DNA of 11,631 nt from Oligoflexia bacterium (GTDB lineage: Bacteria; Bdellovibrionota; UBA1018). The notes beneath the pieces were generated by a model that did not search any database, was not told where the DNA came from, and saw nothing but the letters and a program-made list of their open reading frames with translations. The position numbers and the translations under genes were made by a program. Where the stretch lies: NCBI GenBank assembly GCA_903854365.1, contig CAINWE010000067.1, forward strand, positions 1 through 11,631, given 5' to 3'. The number at the start of each line of letters is the position of its first letter. The stretch's first letter is position 1. Below, in pieces: positions 1-6,203 of the stretch.

Positions 1-148
1 AGTCAGAGTTCAATGGCTTTCGGATAATGGCCCTTGCTACACCGCCAATGAGACCGTTCAGACGGGTCGAGCACTGGGTTTTGAGGTCTGCACCACGCCA
101 GCGTACAGCCCTCCTCAAGCAACCCGTCTCGGGTTACGACCAAAATAG
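1..148 (+). pseudogene. IS3-family transposase (OrfB) fragment, truncated
   Basis: Reading in the frame that begins at base 2, the translation contains WLSDNGPCYTANE followed by LGFEVCTTPAYSPPQ and reaches a stop at 146-148. This matches the rve/DDE integrase core of IS3-family OrfB: the SDNG carries the second catalytic aspartate, and the TPxxSP stretch normally leads into SNGMAEAF with the catalytic glutamate. Here the family resemblance stops right after SPPQ (about base 118) and the following residues look unrelated, so the glutamate helix and C-terminus are gone. The 5' part lies outside the window. It is a dead insertion-sequence remnant, seen directly in the translation. The exact IS group cannot be named from so short a piece. 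Confidence 0.8.
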
Positions 149-221
149 ATAGGGAGCGTTTGCTTAGGTAATTTACTCAACTACGACGTCGGAAGTGCTC
201 TCGCTGCGCCGTCGCTTCATT

Positions 222-278
222 GTCACTTTATCCAAGCATTGAGGTCGATTCGGGGTCGGCGCCCAGGGTCCAAGAAAA
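222..278 (+). repeat. Imperfect direct repeat, copy 1 (about 57 bp)
   Basis: Aligns without gaps to 777-833. The core GCATTGAGGTCGATTCGGGG and the next four bases (24 in all, 236-259) are identical in both copies. The left flank (TCAC...ATC) and the right flank, up to CAAGAAAA, match with scattered substitutions. Copy 1 sits downstream of the broken transposase. It could be an insertion-sequence end, a small non-autonomous element, or a duplicated piece of an old gene. The sequence does not decide between these. Confidence 0.7.
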
Positions 279-529
279 ATCCTCCTGAAGGTTTGGGCGG
301 ATCCTTTTTCGTGCTCGGTGCCTGTCTCACCTATCTCATCACACTGGCTAAAGCAGGGGGTTCAAGGACTGGGAGCAGTGTTTTTCTTTCCTTCGTGGCC
401 GGGGCATTTTTTGGCCTGAGCTTTGAGAGTCCTTTCCAAATGGCCTTGACGATTTTTGGAGTTCTTGCATGCTAATGCAACGCCCTACGAAGTTGGCTGT
501 CTTTAATAAATTCCTACTCTTCTTCAGCT

Positions 530-553
530 CCAGTCAGTCAGCGGCGCAATCGC
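530..553 (+). repeat. Exact 24-bp direct repeat, left copy
   Basis: Begins CCAGTCAGTCAGC and ends GGCGCAATCGC. It is identical over 24 bases to 2076-2099, and the bases on either side differ. With its partner it brackets the AAA ATPase gene. This is consistent with a dispersed repeat or a recombination footprint. No recombinase gene is seen nearby. Confidence 0.8.
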
Positions 554-776
554 TGCTTTGCACTGAACCGCCTCGATCCTGTGAGGAAATAGTTTTCAGG
601 CCGACGGTTGAGATCAACTTTGAGTTTGATTGCATCAAAGAGTCGCGGGGCCTTTTGGGTATATATTTGTACTATTCATGTCAAATATTAGTGCTACTTT
701 GCCTTTTACTCTTCGCTACAAGCCAAACGGCAAGTATTGCACCACCCCTTGCGCAGCAAATCAGCCTAATGACCCG

Positions 777-833
777 TTCACCTGATCGACGCATTGAGGT
801 CGATTCGGGGTCGGAACCCAAGGCTCAAGAAAA
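777..833 (+). repeat. Imperfect direct repeat, copy 2 (about 57 bp)
   Basis: Second copy of the element at 222-278, offset by 555 bp. It ends immediately before a possible extended -10 promoter and about 40 bp before the ATPase start codon. It may therefore contribute upstream sequence to that gene. Confidence 0.7.
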
Positions 834-834
834 T

Positions 835-843
835 TGCTATATA
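835..843 (+). promoter_or_regulatory. Possible extended -10 promoter for the ATPase gene
   Basis: TGCTATATA fits an extended -10 (TGnTATAAT with one mismatch) and lies 31 bp before the ATG at 875. No good -35 box is at the right distance, which extended -10 promoters can tolerate. This is inference from motif and position only. Confidence 0.3.
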
Positions 844-874
844 AGTTGTAAAAAATGCCGTATTATTTACAGGT

Positions 875-2029
875 ATGTTGACAAGACAGCTTGAATCCCC
901 GAAGCGTTCATTTTTTCTATTTGGTCCCCGTGCAACAGGCAAAAGTACTTGGTTGAAAGAAACTTTTCCGAAAGGAAAGAGGATCGACCTTCTGAGAAAT
1001 GAGGTATTTTTTAAATTAGCCCAAGACCCTGCGCTATTTAGGCAGATGGTGCTTGCGGAGTCGAAAAAAACCTGGATTCTGGTGGATGAGGTTCAGCGAC
1101 TCCCAGGGTTGTTGAATGAAGTGCACTCACTCATTGAGGACGAAGGATATTTGTTTGCTCTCACCGGTTCGAGCGCGAGAAAGTTAAAGCGAGGTCAGGC
1201 AAATCTTCTAGCGGGTAGAGCATTGATTAGGGAACTTTATCCCTTAGTCTGGCCAGAATTTCGTGAATTGGATTTAGATTGGGATTTAATTTTTAGATTT
1301 GGTTGTTTGCCGCAAGTCCTTCTGGAGGAGGAAGACCGTCTTGAAATCTTAGATGCCTACACTGGGACTTATCTCAGGGAGGAAATCAAAGAAGAAGCGC
1401 TGACACGTAACGTAGAGTCATTTACTCGTTTTCTTGAAATTGCAGGACTCGCGAATGCTCAGGTGACTAATCTCTCAAATATTTCCCGTGATGCAGGCAT
1501 TCCTAGAGCCACGGTTGGTACTTATTTTGACGTTTTACAAGATACTTTGATTGGGCGTTTTTTGCCAACGTGGACCCCAAAGGCCAGAATCAAGGAAGTA
1601 AGTCATCCTAAATTTTATTTTTTTGACTGTGGCGTACTCCGCTCAGTCCAAGGGCGACTCCATGACACTCTGGGAGACGAAGAGCGGGGAAAACTCCTCG
1701 AGACCTACCTTTTTAATGAGTTACTCGCGTATCGCTCCTATCAAAAATGCGGCGGCGAGTTTAGTTTTTGGAGAACCGCAGACGGCCTAGAGGTCGATTT
1801 TATTTGGCGCAGATCCAAGAGTTTAGTTGGACTGGAGGTCAAATCAACAACCCGATGGCGCCCTGAGTTTGACCGTGGGATTGAGGCGTTGCAAACTTCA
1901 GGGGCGATCTCTGGATTGAAAGCCTGGGGAGTTTATCTCGGGTCGGAAAGACTTAAAAAGCCGTGGGGCTATATCCTCCCACTTGAGCAGTTTTTAGATG
2001 AACTCTGGGCGGGAAAGATTTTAGGGTGA
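875..2029 (+). CDS. AAA ATPase with C-terminal DUF4143 domain
   Basis: 384 aa, full length for the family (COG1373-like ATPases). The N-terminus FFLFGPRATGKST (residues 13-25) is the Walker A loop. ILVDEVQ (68-74) is Walker B with the family's DEIQ-type signature. TGSSARKL (98-105) is the sensor region. A winged-helix-like segment follows at about 196-222. The C-terminal DUF4143 region ends in a restriction-endonuclease-like pattern, EVDF (306-309) then EVK (321-323), as in PD-(D/E)xK folds. Members are soluble ATPases common in accessory DNA, but their biological role is not settled; nuclease activity is not shown. ATG 875 is chosen because MLTRQLESP matches the family start and an in-frame stop lies at 842; no good Shine-Dalgarno is visible. 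The gene looks more AT-rich than the metabolic genes to the right. It stands alone between repeats, which suggests acquisition by transfer. Confidence 0.9.
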   Translation: MLTRQLESPKRSFFLFGPRATGKSTWLKETFPKGKRIDLLRNEVFFKLAQDPALFRQMVLAESKKTWILVDEVQRLPGLLNEVHSLIEDEGYLFALTGSSARKLKRGQANLLAGRALIRELYPLVWPEFRELDLDWDLIFRFGCLPQVLLEEEDRLEILDAYTGTYLREEIKEEALTRNVESFTRFLEIAGLANAQVTNLSNISRDAGIPRATVGTYFDVLQDTLIGRFLPTWTPKARIKEVSHPKFYFFDCGVLRSVQGRLHDTLGDEERGKLLETYLFNELLAYRSYQKCGGEFSFWRTADGLEVDFIWRRSKSLVGLEVKSTTRWRPEFDRGIEALQTSGAISGLKAWGVYLGSERLKKPWGYILPLEQFLDELWAGKILG

Positions 2030-2075
2030 GTTTTTGACCGTAGCCAGCCCCAGCATTTGTAGGACGTCGTTAACG

Positions 2076-2099
2076 CCAGTCAGTCAGCGGCGCAATCGC
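2076..2099 (+). repeat. Exact 24-bp direct repeat, right copy
   Basis: Same 24 bases as 530-553, 1546 bp downstream and 47 bp after the ATPase stop codon. Identity starts and stops abruptly, as expected of a mobile repeat end or crossover site. Chance is very unlikely for an exact 24-mer in this window. Confidence 0.8.
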
Positions 2100-2260
2100 G
2101 AATCCCTGCCTCCGTCGTTGGCCCACCCCACTTCTTTTCCAATGCCTTTCTCGTAGCAGGGAATTTTATTTAAGAGAAAAATATCTCCGATCGATTGAAG
2201 GAAGCGTCTTTGGAGGCGGAGGGAGGCCGCCAACGGCGAGCTGCTTCCATGCATCTACGC

Positions 2261-2300
2261 CTACTTGACTTAAGTAGTGCCTATTTTGATGGCTAATAGG
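2261..2300. repeat. Two adjacent perfect stem-loops
   Basis: CTACTT-GACTT-AAGTAG is followed after two bases by CCTATT-TTGATGGCT-AATAGG. Each stem is 6 bp and perfect. The downstream flank TCAAATATTTTC is AT-rich but not a run of T. Possible bidirectional transcription end or protein-binding site between convergent genes; the sequence does not distinguish these. Confidence 0.4.
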
Positions 2301-2342
2301 TCAAATATTTTCGGAACTTGACCTTGATCGAATCACTCCCGT

Positions 2343-2585
2343 TCAACGAAGCCCCCGTCCTATCACTCCGCCGGCTAGAACCAGCCAGGCTGAGTTAGGT
2401 CGGTAGCGTAATAAGATGAGAGTCGAAGCAACCGCGATCAAAAGAGAAGTCCAATCGATGAGTGCGGCTTTGCCAAGTTCCACTATGACAAACGCCATCA
2501 TAGAAAGCGATGCGACGTTCACACCATCGAGAAACGCTCCAGCGGTGAGGGATTGTCGAATTTTAGGCCCAATGCCTGCTTGCAC
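2343..2585 (-). pseudogene. C-terminal remnant of a ChrA-type chromate transporter
   Basis: The 80-residue frame, opened by a GTG, contains GPKIRQSLTAGAFLDGVNV and then RYRPNSAWLVLAGGVIG. These are the signature AFLDGVN helix and the closing NSAWLVLxGaxxG helix of CHR-family chromate efflux transporters. Full proteins are about 400 aa with many membrane helices, so only the last fifth remains. Two hydrophobic segments are present (about residues 24-42 and 46-74). Just upstream a different frame reads IGFIFFWLM, which could be the preceding helix, suggesting a frameshift near 2575-2585; this is a weak reading. It is most likely a decayed gene. Translation as a stand-alone two-helix peptide is possible but unsupported. 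Confidence 0.75.
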
Positions 2586-2939
2586 ATCAGCCAGAAAAAA
2601 ATGAAGCCAATCCAGAGCGCTGAGCGTCTGTTTGGAGGGATTTGGGCGAGATCAAGACAGTTCTAAATCCTTGGTGTTCATAACCTTTTTACTCAGGAAG
2701 TTGCTGCAGGTGACAGCGTAACAGAAATACGAGTCACTTACATCGAGCAGAGGGTCAGCCCTTGGGGCTCGAGTTGATCAGGCAGGTCATTGATGACTCA
2801 AGCCTCGTTTGAGACGCAGTTGATCAAATTAGTAAATAAAAGTTATTCTATTAAGTAAATGAAAGCTGCGTTTAGTGTCTTAGGGAGATGCATCGGGGCT
2901 CCCCTAAAACAGACGCGATCGAGTGGAGAAAAACGATTT
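2586..2939. other. Intergenic leader of the exported protein gene
   Basis: No recognisable gene. The last 40 bases are distinctly AT-rich and carry the promoter candidate listed at 2820-2849. An in-frame ATG at 2859 would add 27 residues to the exported protein but would bury its signal peptide, so 2859-2939 is treated as untranslated leader. Confidence 0.4.
2820..2849 (+). promoter_or_regulatory. Candidate sigma-70-type promoter of the exported protein gene
   Basis: TTGATC (2820-2825) and TATTCT (2844-2849) are spaced by 18 bp, each with four of six consensus bases, in an AT-rich patch unlike its surroundings. Transcription would begin near 2856 and leave a leader of about 84 nt before the preferred ATG. 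Confidence 0.35.
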
Positions 2940-3644
2940 ATGCTGCGTTTGAAAATCAACTATTTTAGGAATCGAGCTCTGGTTGCGGGAATTCTCAGTT
3001 TTTATGTTCCCGCAGTGGCTTGGGCTGCTCATCCAAGTAGTGGAGTCAATCCGATAGCCGTCATGCAAAAGGCAAACGCCGACAGGCGCCAAGCGGAGGA
3101 AGCAGCTCGGGCAGCTGAAGTCGCGCTCAAGCGCACGCAAGATAGGGCCCGGCAGGCTACACGTGAAGCCCGGCAATTCGCTGCAACTCGGATCAGTGCT
3201 ATCGTGCGAGGGCGTCAAGCACGACAAGCCTTGGAGCCCAAAATTGCCATACATCCTTCGAGCTCACGTCCCTCTCCCGTACCTCAGCACACATCCGCAT
3301 TATCTCCAAAGTCACCTTCAGATTCGAGTCAGTGGACCCATGCTGATCAGGCAGTTGCAGCACTTGCTGTGGCGGGTGGTCTCGCTGCTGCAGGCGTAGG
3401 AATTGCCGCTGCCCTGAAGGCACTCCCTGGTCAACAGCAGGGAGGGGGATCCTCGAGCTCCGGAGGATCCGGGGGTGCTGGCGGTGCCTCGAGCAGTGGG
3501 GGGAGTACCCAGGTGCCCACTTGTCCTTCGACAAATTCCTCAGGCTCAATATTAACCGTGTCTCCCGCTTGTGGTAGTCCGGTGACCGGCTATCAATGCT
3601 CTTTTGCAGATGGGAGTACCCAAACTGTGGGATCGGGCTGTTAG
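2940..3644 (+). CDS. Exported protein of unknown function (coiled coil, Gly/Ser linker, four-Cys tail)
   Basis: No family recognised. From ATG 2940 the product is 234 aa. This start is preferred over ATG 2859 because GGAGA sits 10 nt upstream and because it places a signal peptide at the N-terminus: basic residues 3-12, hydrophobic core 13-28, likely cleavage after AWA or AWAA (about residue 29-30). The mature part has a charged Ala/Arg/Glu-rich helix (about 41-99), probably coiled coil, containing ISAIVRGRQAR, which resembles an IQ motif with Gln replaced by Ser. A Pro/Ser linker follows (106-130), then a small-residue hydrophobic stretch (136-162) that may be a membrane or helix-packing segment, a Gly/Ser run (165-190), and a tail with four cysteines at 195, 211, 220 and 234, the last being the final residue. 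The design suggests a periplasmic or envelope protein with disulfides. The stop overlaps that of the convergent gene. Confidence 0.65.
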   Translation: MLRLKINYFRNRALVAGILSFYVPAVAWAAHPSSGVNPIAVMQKANADRRQAEEAARAAEVALKRTQDRARQATREARQFAATRISAIVRGRQARQALEPKIAIHPSSSRPSPVPQHTSALSPKSPSDSSQWTHADQAVAALAVAGGLAAAGVGIAAALKALPGQQQGGGSSSSGGSGGAGGASSSGGSTQVPTCPSTNSSGSILTVSPACGSPVTGYQCSFADGSTQTVGSGC

Positions 3645-4372
3645 CCTGCGATCTCGGTATGACCGCGCCAGGCTGCATAGCTTGATATGATTCCTGGAAT
3701 CATGAATCCACGATAACCGAGTTTGATAAAGAACCAAGACCCCATAGCAGACCCAGCCACAAACGCTGCAATCGTTCCGAGACGAAAAAGGTTGGAGCGC
3801 ACTTCTTGATTGAACTGTTTGGATTGCCTACGGTGGGTCACGAGGCGCGCCAAGCCGAGCCCTAAGTCGGTGGTGATGCCGGTGAGATGCGTCGTTCGGA
3901 TCGAGCTGCCGGTAGAGGTGGTAATCGCACCATTTTGGAGTCCGCATGCTAAGCACAAGAGTGCCAGCAGAATATAAACTTGATCGAGTCTAATCAGCTC
4001 GCCAAATCGCCCGAGATGAGCCAGGAAGACCATGCCTCCGCCAGCGGCAAGGAAAAGGCAAATTGCGCTTAAACCCATCACATAGTCAAAGCGAGGTCTT
4101 CGTTTGAGTTGGAGAGGTCGGTCAACGAAGATGCCCGAGATGAAGGCCCCCAAGAGGAAAAAAATGGGGACGGAGAGAATACCGAGGGCAGATTCAGGAC
4201 GGTCGTCGACGAAATCGACTCCGAAAAATGTGGCAAATCCAGTAACATGGCTGACGAATTTGCCGGTGGCTAAAAATCCCCCCGCATTAATGCAGCCCGC
4301 GTTGAAGGTCAGAAGATGCCAGTTCATAATGACTTTGAGCGGCGTACGATCGCTCATCCGATGTTGAAACAC
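3641..4372 (-). CDS. DUF1275/YoaK-family integral membrane protein
   Basis: 243 aa with about six hydrophobic segments (roughly 17-35, 65-84, 96-117, 130-150, 198-217, 219-235). Family landmarks are visible: AGCINAGGFLATGKFVSHVTG (20-45, split here as AGCINAGGFL and FVSHVTG), CGLQNG (143-148) and RTTHLTGITTDLG (159-171). These fit the DUF1275 (YoaK) family of small inner-membrane proteins, whose function is unknown. The start is taken as GTG 4372 because AGAGGGA lies 6 nt upstream; an in-frame ATG at 4357 is the alternative. The gene converges on the exported-protein gene and the two stop codons share bases 3642-3643 (TTAG), so there is no room for a terminator between them. No partner gene hints at a substrate. 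Confidence 0.85.
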   Translation of the reverse strand: MFQHRMSDRTPLKVIMNWHLLTFNAGCINAGGFLATGKFVSHVTGFATFFGVDFVDDRPESALGILSVPIFFLLGAFISGIFVDRPLQLKRRPRFDYVMGLSAICLFLAAGGGMVFLAHLGRFGELIRLDQVYILLALLCLACGLQNGAITTSTGSSIRTTHLTGITTDLGLGLARLVTHRRQSKQFNQEVRSNLFRLGTIAAFVAGSAMGSWFFIKLGYRGFMIPGIISSYAAWRGHTEIAG

Positions 4373-4658
4373 AGCCAGTCCCTCTTACTCCCAGTTTAGC
4401 ATCCTTTGCTTGAGTTTGACGAACGTATAGTGTCGCCCCCACCTGGGCAACGCTTTGTACTTTCCTCTATTCAGGCCTCTGAGTTTTCTAGCGCTCGTTT
4501 TCCAGATAGAAAAGATTTCAGCCGATCTCATTTGAATCGAGGGAAGCTCTCTTCGAAAAGTGGTTTGATTCAGGTGTTTGCGGCGTTATTCGGGAGGTAG
4601 TGCGCGAGAGGTTGCGGAAGGCTTCGTACCCTGAGGCTTGATTAGTATTTGAAATGAA
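4373..4658. other. Intergenic region between DUF1275 gene and tRNA-Arg
   Basis: No gene or terminator is convincing here. A 64-codon plus-strand frame at 4406-4600 starts with TTG, lacks a ribosome-binding site and resembles nothing known. The region lies downstream of the tRNA 3' end and upstream of the minus-strand DUF1275 gene. I see no copy of the tRNA 3' end that would mark an integration boundary. Confidence 0.4.
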
Positions 4659-4735
4659 TGGCGCACCCGGAGAGATTCGAACTCCCGACCAACTGGTTCG
4701 AAGCCAGCTACTCTATCCAACTGAGCTACGGGTGC
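4659..4735 (-). tRNA. tRNA-Arg, anticodon TCG
   Basis: 77 nt including an encoded CCA. On the minus strand the acceptor GCACCCG pairs with CGGGTGC, followed by discriminator G and CCA. The D arm is GCTC/GAGT with the usual AGTTGGATA loop. The anticodon stem GCTGG/CCAGT closes a CTTCGAA loop, giving anticodon TCG (plus-strand 4699-4701), which reads CGA arginine codons. The T arm is GGGAG-TTCGAAT-CTCTC. G-T wobble pairs occur in the D, anticodon and T stems, but no pairing is lost. It lies 30 nt after the CDF exporter stop on the same strand, so it could be processed from that message or have its own promoter inside the end of the gene. Confidence 0.95.
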
Positions 4736-4765
4736 ATCCAACCATCAATAGAGTCATATCTAGTA

Positions 4766-5752
4766 TCACCTTTTTTTTCTCAACTCAAGCGGCATGCAGT
4801 CGTAGCATCGCTTTGATTGAAATTGCTCGGGGTGTTCGATTTGGATCGTCGTGTGAATGATCCCAAAGTGGCGGTCTAAGAGTTCGTGGGCGGCGGGTAG
4901 GACGGTCTGGGGGGCGTCCGAGACCAGGTGGACGCTCAACGCCAGGCGACCACTGGACACGGACCAAATGTGAAGGTCGTGTGCCTCTTGGACCTGCGGT
5001 AGGGCTTGGAGTTCTTTTTGAATTTGGTGGGGATCGATGTTTTGGGGGGTGGACTCCATCAAGACTTCGATGGCCTCTTTGACGAGGCTCCAGGAACTGA
5101 CCAACATGAGGACGGCGAAGACAATTGTGATGATGGGGTCAATGAGTTTCCAATCCGTGAACCAAAGGACTGCGCCTGCAATAATTGCCCCGACGCTGCC
5201 GAGTGAGTCGGCGAGGAGGTGCAAGTAGGCAGCACGAACGTTGAGGTTGTGCGATTTGGCCGAGTGGAGAACTCTCATGCTGACGAGATTGGCAATGAGG
5301 CCGATGAGGGCGATGATAAAAACCACTGGACCTTGCACATCGGGAGGGGAAGCCATTCTTACCACAGCCTCATAAATGAGGACGCCAGAGATGAGCCAAA
5401 TGAGGAGGCCGCTCGTGAGGGCACCGAGGATTTCGGCGCGATGATACCCAAAACTCATGGTGAGAGTGATGGGACGTCTCGCGATCCAGAGCGCGAAAAG
5501 GCTGAGGAGCATTGCCCCGACATCGGTGAGCATATGGGCGGCGTCTGAAATCAGTGCCAAACTATTCGAGAACCATCCGCCGGCGAATTCAACCCCCATA
5601 AACACCAAGGTGATCAGCATGGCTCGAGTAATCGCTTGAGGAGCTTGGTCCATAGAGTGATGAGAGTGACCCAAGTGGAGGTGGGTATGTTCTGATGAGT
5701 GCGAATGCCCGTCGTGGGCGTGTTCGTGAGGGTGTTGGTGCTTACGGGGCAT
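4766..5752 (-). CDS. czcD: CDF-family zinc/cation efflux transporter
   Basis: 328 aa, usual size for a CzcD/ZitB-type cation diffusion facilitator, which exports Zn2+ (and related divalent metals) across the inner membrane in exchange for protons. The N-terminus is strongly histidine-rich, with 13 His in the first 33 residues. Six hydrophobic segments follow. The two metal-site motifs are present: HMLTD (H73, D77) in helix 2 and HLLAD (H178, D182) in helix 5; His at these places is typical of zinc-selective members. The cytoplasmic C-terminal domain (about 235-308) contains DLHIWSVSSG. A CYDC pair (316-319) lies near the end. The ATG at 5752 lies inside the end of ribH (11-nt overlap), so it is probably translated by coupling; its own ribosome-binding site is poor. 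Its place at the end of a riboflavin operon is unusual. The czcD symbol denotes family type, not proven orthology. Confidence 0.92.
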   Translation of the reverse strand: MPRKHQHPHEHAHDGHSHSSEHTHLHLGHSHHSMDQAPQAITRAMLITLVFMGVEFAGGWFSNSLALISDAAHMLTDVGAMLLSLFALWIARRPITLTMSFGYHRAEILGALTSGLLIWLISGVLIYEAVVRMASPPDVQGPVVFIIALIGLIANLVSMRVLHSAKSHNLNVRAAYLHLLADSLGSVGAIIAGAVLWFTDWKLIDPIITIVFAVLMLVSSWSLVKEAIEVLMESTPQNIDPHQIQKELQALPQVQEAHDLHIWSVSSGRLALSVHLVSDAPQTVLPAAHELLDRHFGIIHTTIQIEHPEQFQSKRCYDCMPLELRKKR

Positions 5753-6203
5753 TCGGGGTTTTCTCGATTTGCTTCAGAGTTCTTGCTGCGGAGAGGCAAG
5801 CTGCTGCCGCTTCTTTGCCTTTGTTTTCTGCAGCATGAACTCCTTCAGTTCTGCTGCGGGCCAAGGCTTGCTCTTCCGTGTAGGTCGTTAAAATCCCAAA
5901 ACTAATGGGGGTTTGGGTCGTCAGCATGGCTTGCATGATACCCACGGTTGCACCTAAGCTAATAAATTCAAAATGAGCCGTGTCACCTTTGATGACGCAG
6001 CCGAGGCAGATGACGCCCGAGTATTTTCCGGTCTTGGCAAGCGCTTGAGCCAGGAGTGGGATTTCAAAAGCCCCCGGCGCCGAAAAATGGTCAGTAGCCG
6101 CAATTTCGATTCCGTTTTCTCGTAAATAAGAAAGCGCGCCTGCCTTCAGGCCGTTACAGATTTCATCATTAAACTGGCTTACGACCATTGCGAATCTAAG
6201 CAT
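5742..6203 (-). CDS. ribH: 6,7-dimethyl-8-ribityllumazine synthase
   Basis: 153 aa. Condenses 5-amino-6-ribitylamino-uracil with 3,4-dihydroxy-2-butanone 4-phosphate to give lumazine, the penultimate riboflavin step. Family motifs occur in order: VSQFN (8-12), PGAFEIP (43-49), IKGDTAHFEF (71-80) with the catalytic-type His77, FGILTTYTEEQALARS (102-117) and NKGKEAA (127-133). The N-terminus is slightly shorter than many homologues but begins properly before the first strand. The ATG overlaps the end of ribBA by 8 nt and the stop overlaps the start of the CDF gene by 11 nt, so it sits in the middle of a coupled cluster. nusB, often next to ribH in other bacteria, is absent here. Confidence 0.97.
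   Translation of the reverse strand: MLRFAMVVSQFNDEICNGLKAGALSYLRENGIEIAATDHFSAPGAFEIPLLAQALAKTGKYSGVICLGCVIKGDTAHFEFISLGATVGIMQAMLTTQTPISFGILTTYTEEQALARSRTEGVHAAENKGKEAAAACLSAARTLKQIEKTPNAP

Larger units (their letters stand above)
149..874. other. Gene-poor spacer with repeats
   Basis: No recognisable gene is present in this stretch. Two overlapping plus-strand open frames exist: 239-475, from a TTG, with two hydrophobic stretches, and 469-894, with one hydrophobic stretch. Neither resembles a family I know. Both carry a copy of the same nucleotide repeat in different reading frames, which argues against either being conserved protein. The stretch also holds the first copy of the 24-bp direct repeat. 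It looks like decayed mobile or accessory DNA. The 239-475 frame could still be a small membrane protein, but nothing supports it beyond being open. Confidence 0.5.
2030..2342. other. Spacer with three successive hairpins
   Basis: No gene is seen. After the right 24-bp repeat come three inverted repeats: 2215-2231 (GGCGG/CCGCC, 7-nt loop), 2261-2277 (CTACTT/AAGTAG, 5-nt loop) and 2280-2300 (CCTATT/AATAGG, 9-nt loop). They lie between the ATPase gene and the converging ChrA remnant, so they may act as transcription-end structures. The last two are AT-rich and none has a clean U-tract. Confidence 0.45.

Noticed and set aside
855..881. Eight-codon leader peptide (MPYYLQVC) ending inside the ATPase start
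   Set aside because: No ribosome-binding site is seen, and the family-like N-terminus already begins at 875, so neither a leader nor a frameshifted start is needed.
2859..2939. Upstream in-frame ATG extending the exported protein by 27 residues
   Set aside because: It would bury the signal peptide and lacks a good ribosome-binding site, whereas ATG 2940 has GGAGA at a suitable distance.
3400..3510. Sequencing artefact in the Gly/Ser-coding, GGATCC-containing repeat of the exported protein
   Set aside because: The frame stays open through it and into a cysteine-bearing tail, and Gly/Ser linkers naturally give such DNA.
4406..4600. 64-codon plus-strand open frame
   Set aside because: TTG start, no ribosome-binding site, no family resemblance and composition unlike a real protein.
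4757..4783. Possible promoter for the tRNA (TTGAGA and TAGATA on the minus strand)
   Set aside because: The spacer is only 15 bp and the boxes are weak; read-through from the CDF gene explains expression equally well.
5006..5548. Acidic plus-strand open frames opposite the CDF gene
   Set aside because: They are antisense shadows of a clearly recognised transporter, and their acidic, polar composition follows from its codons.
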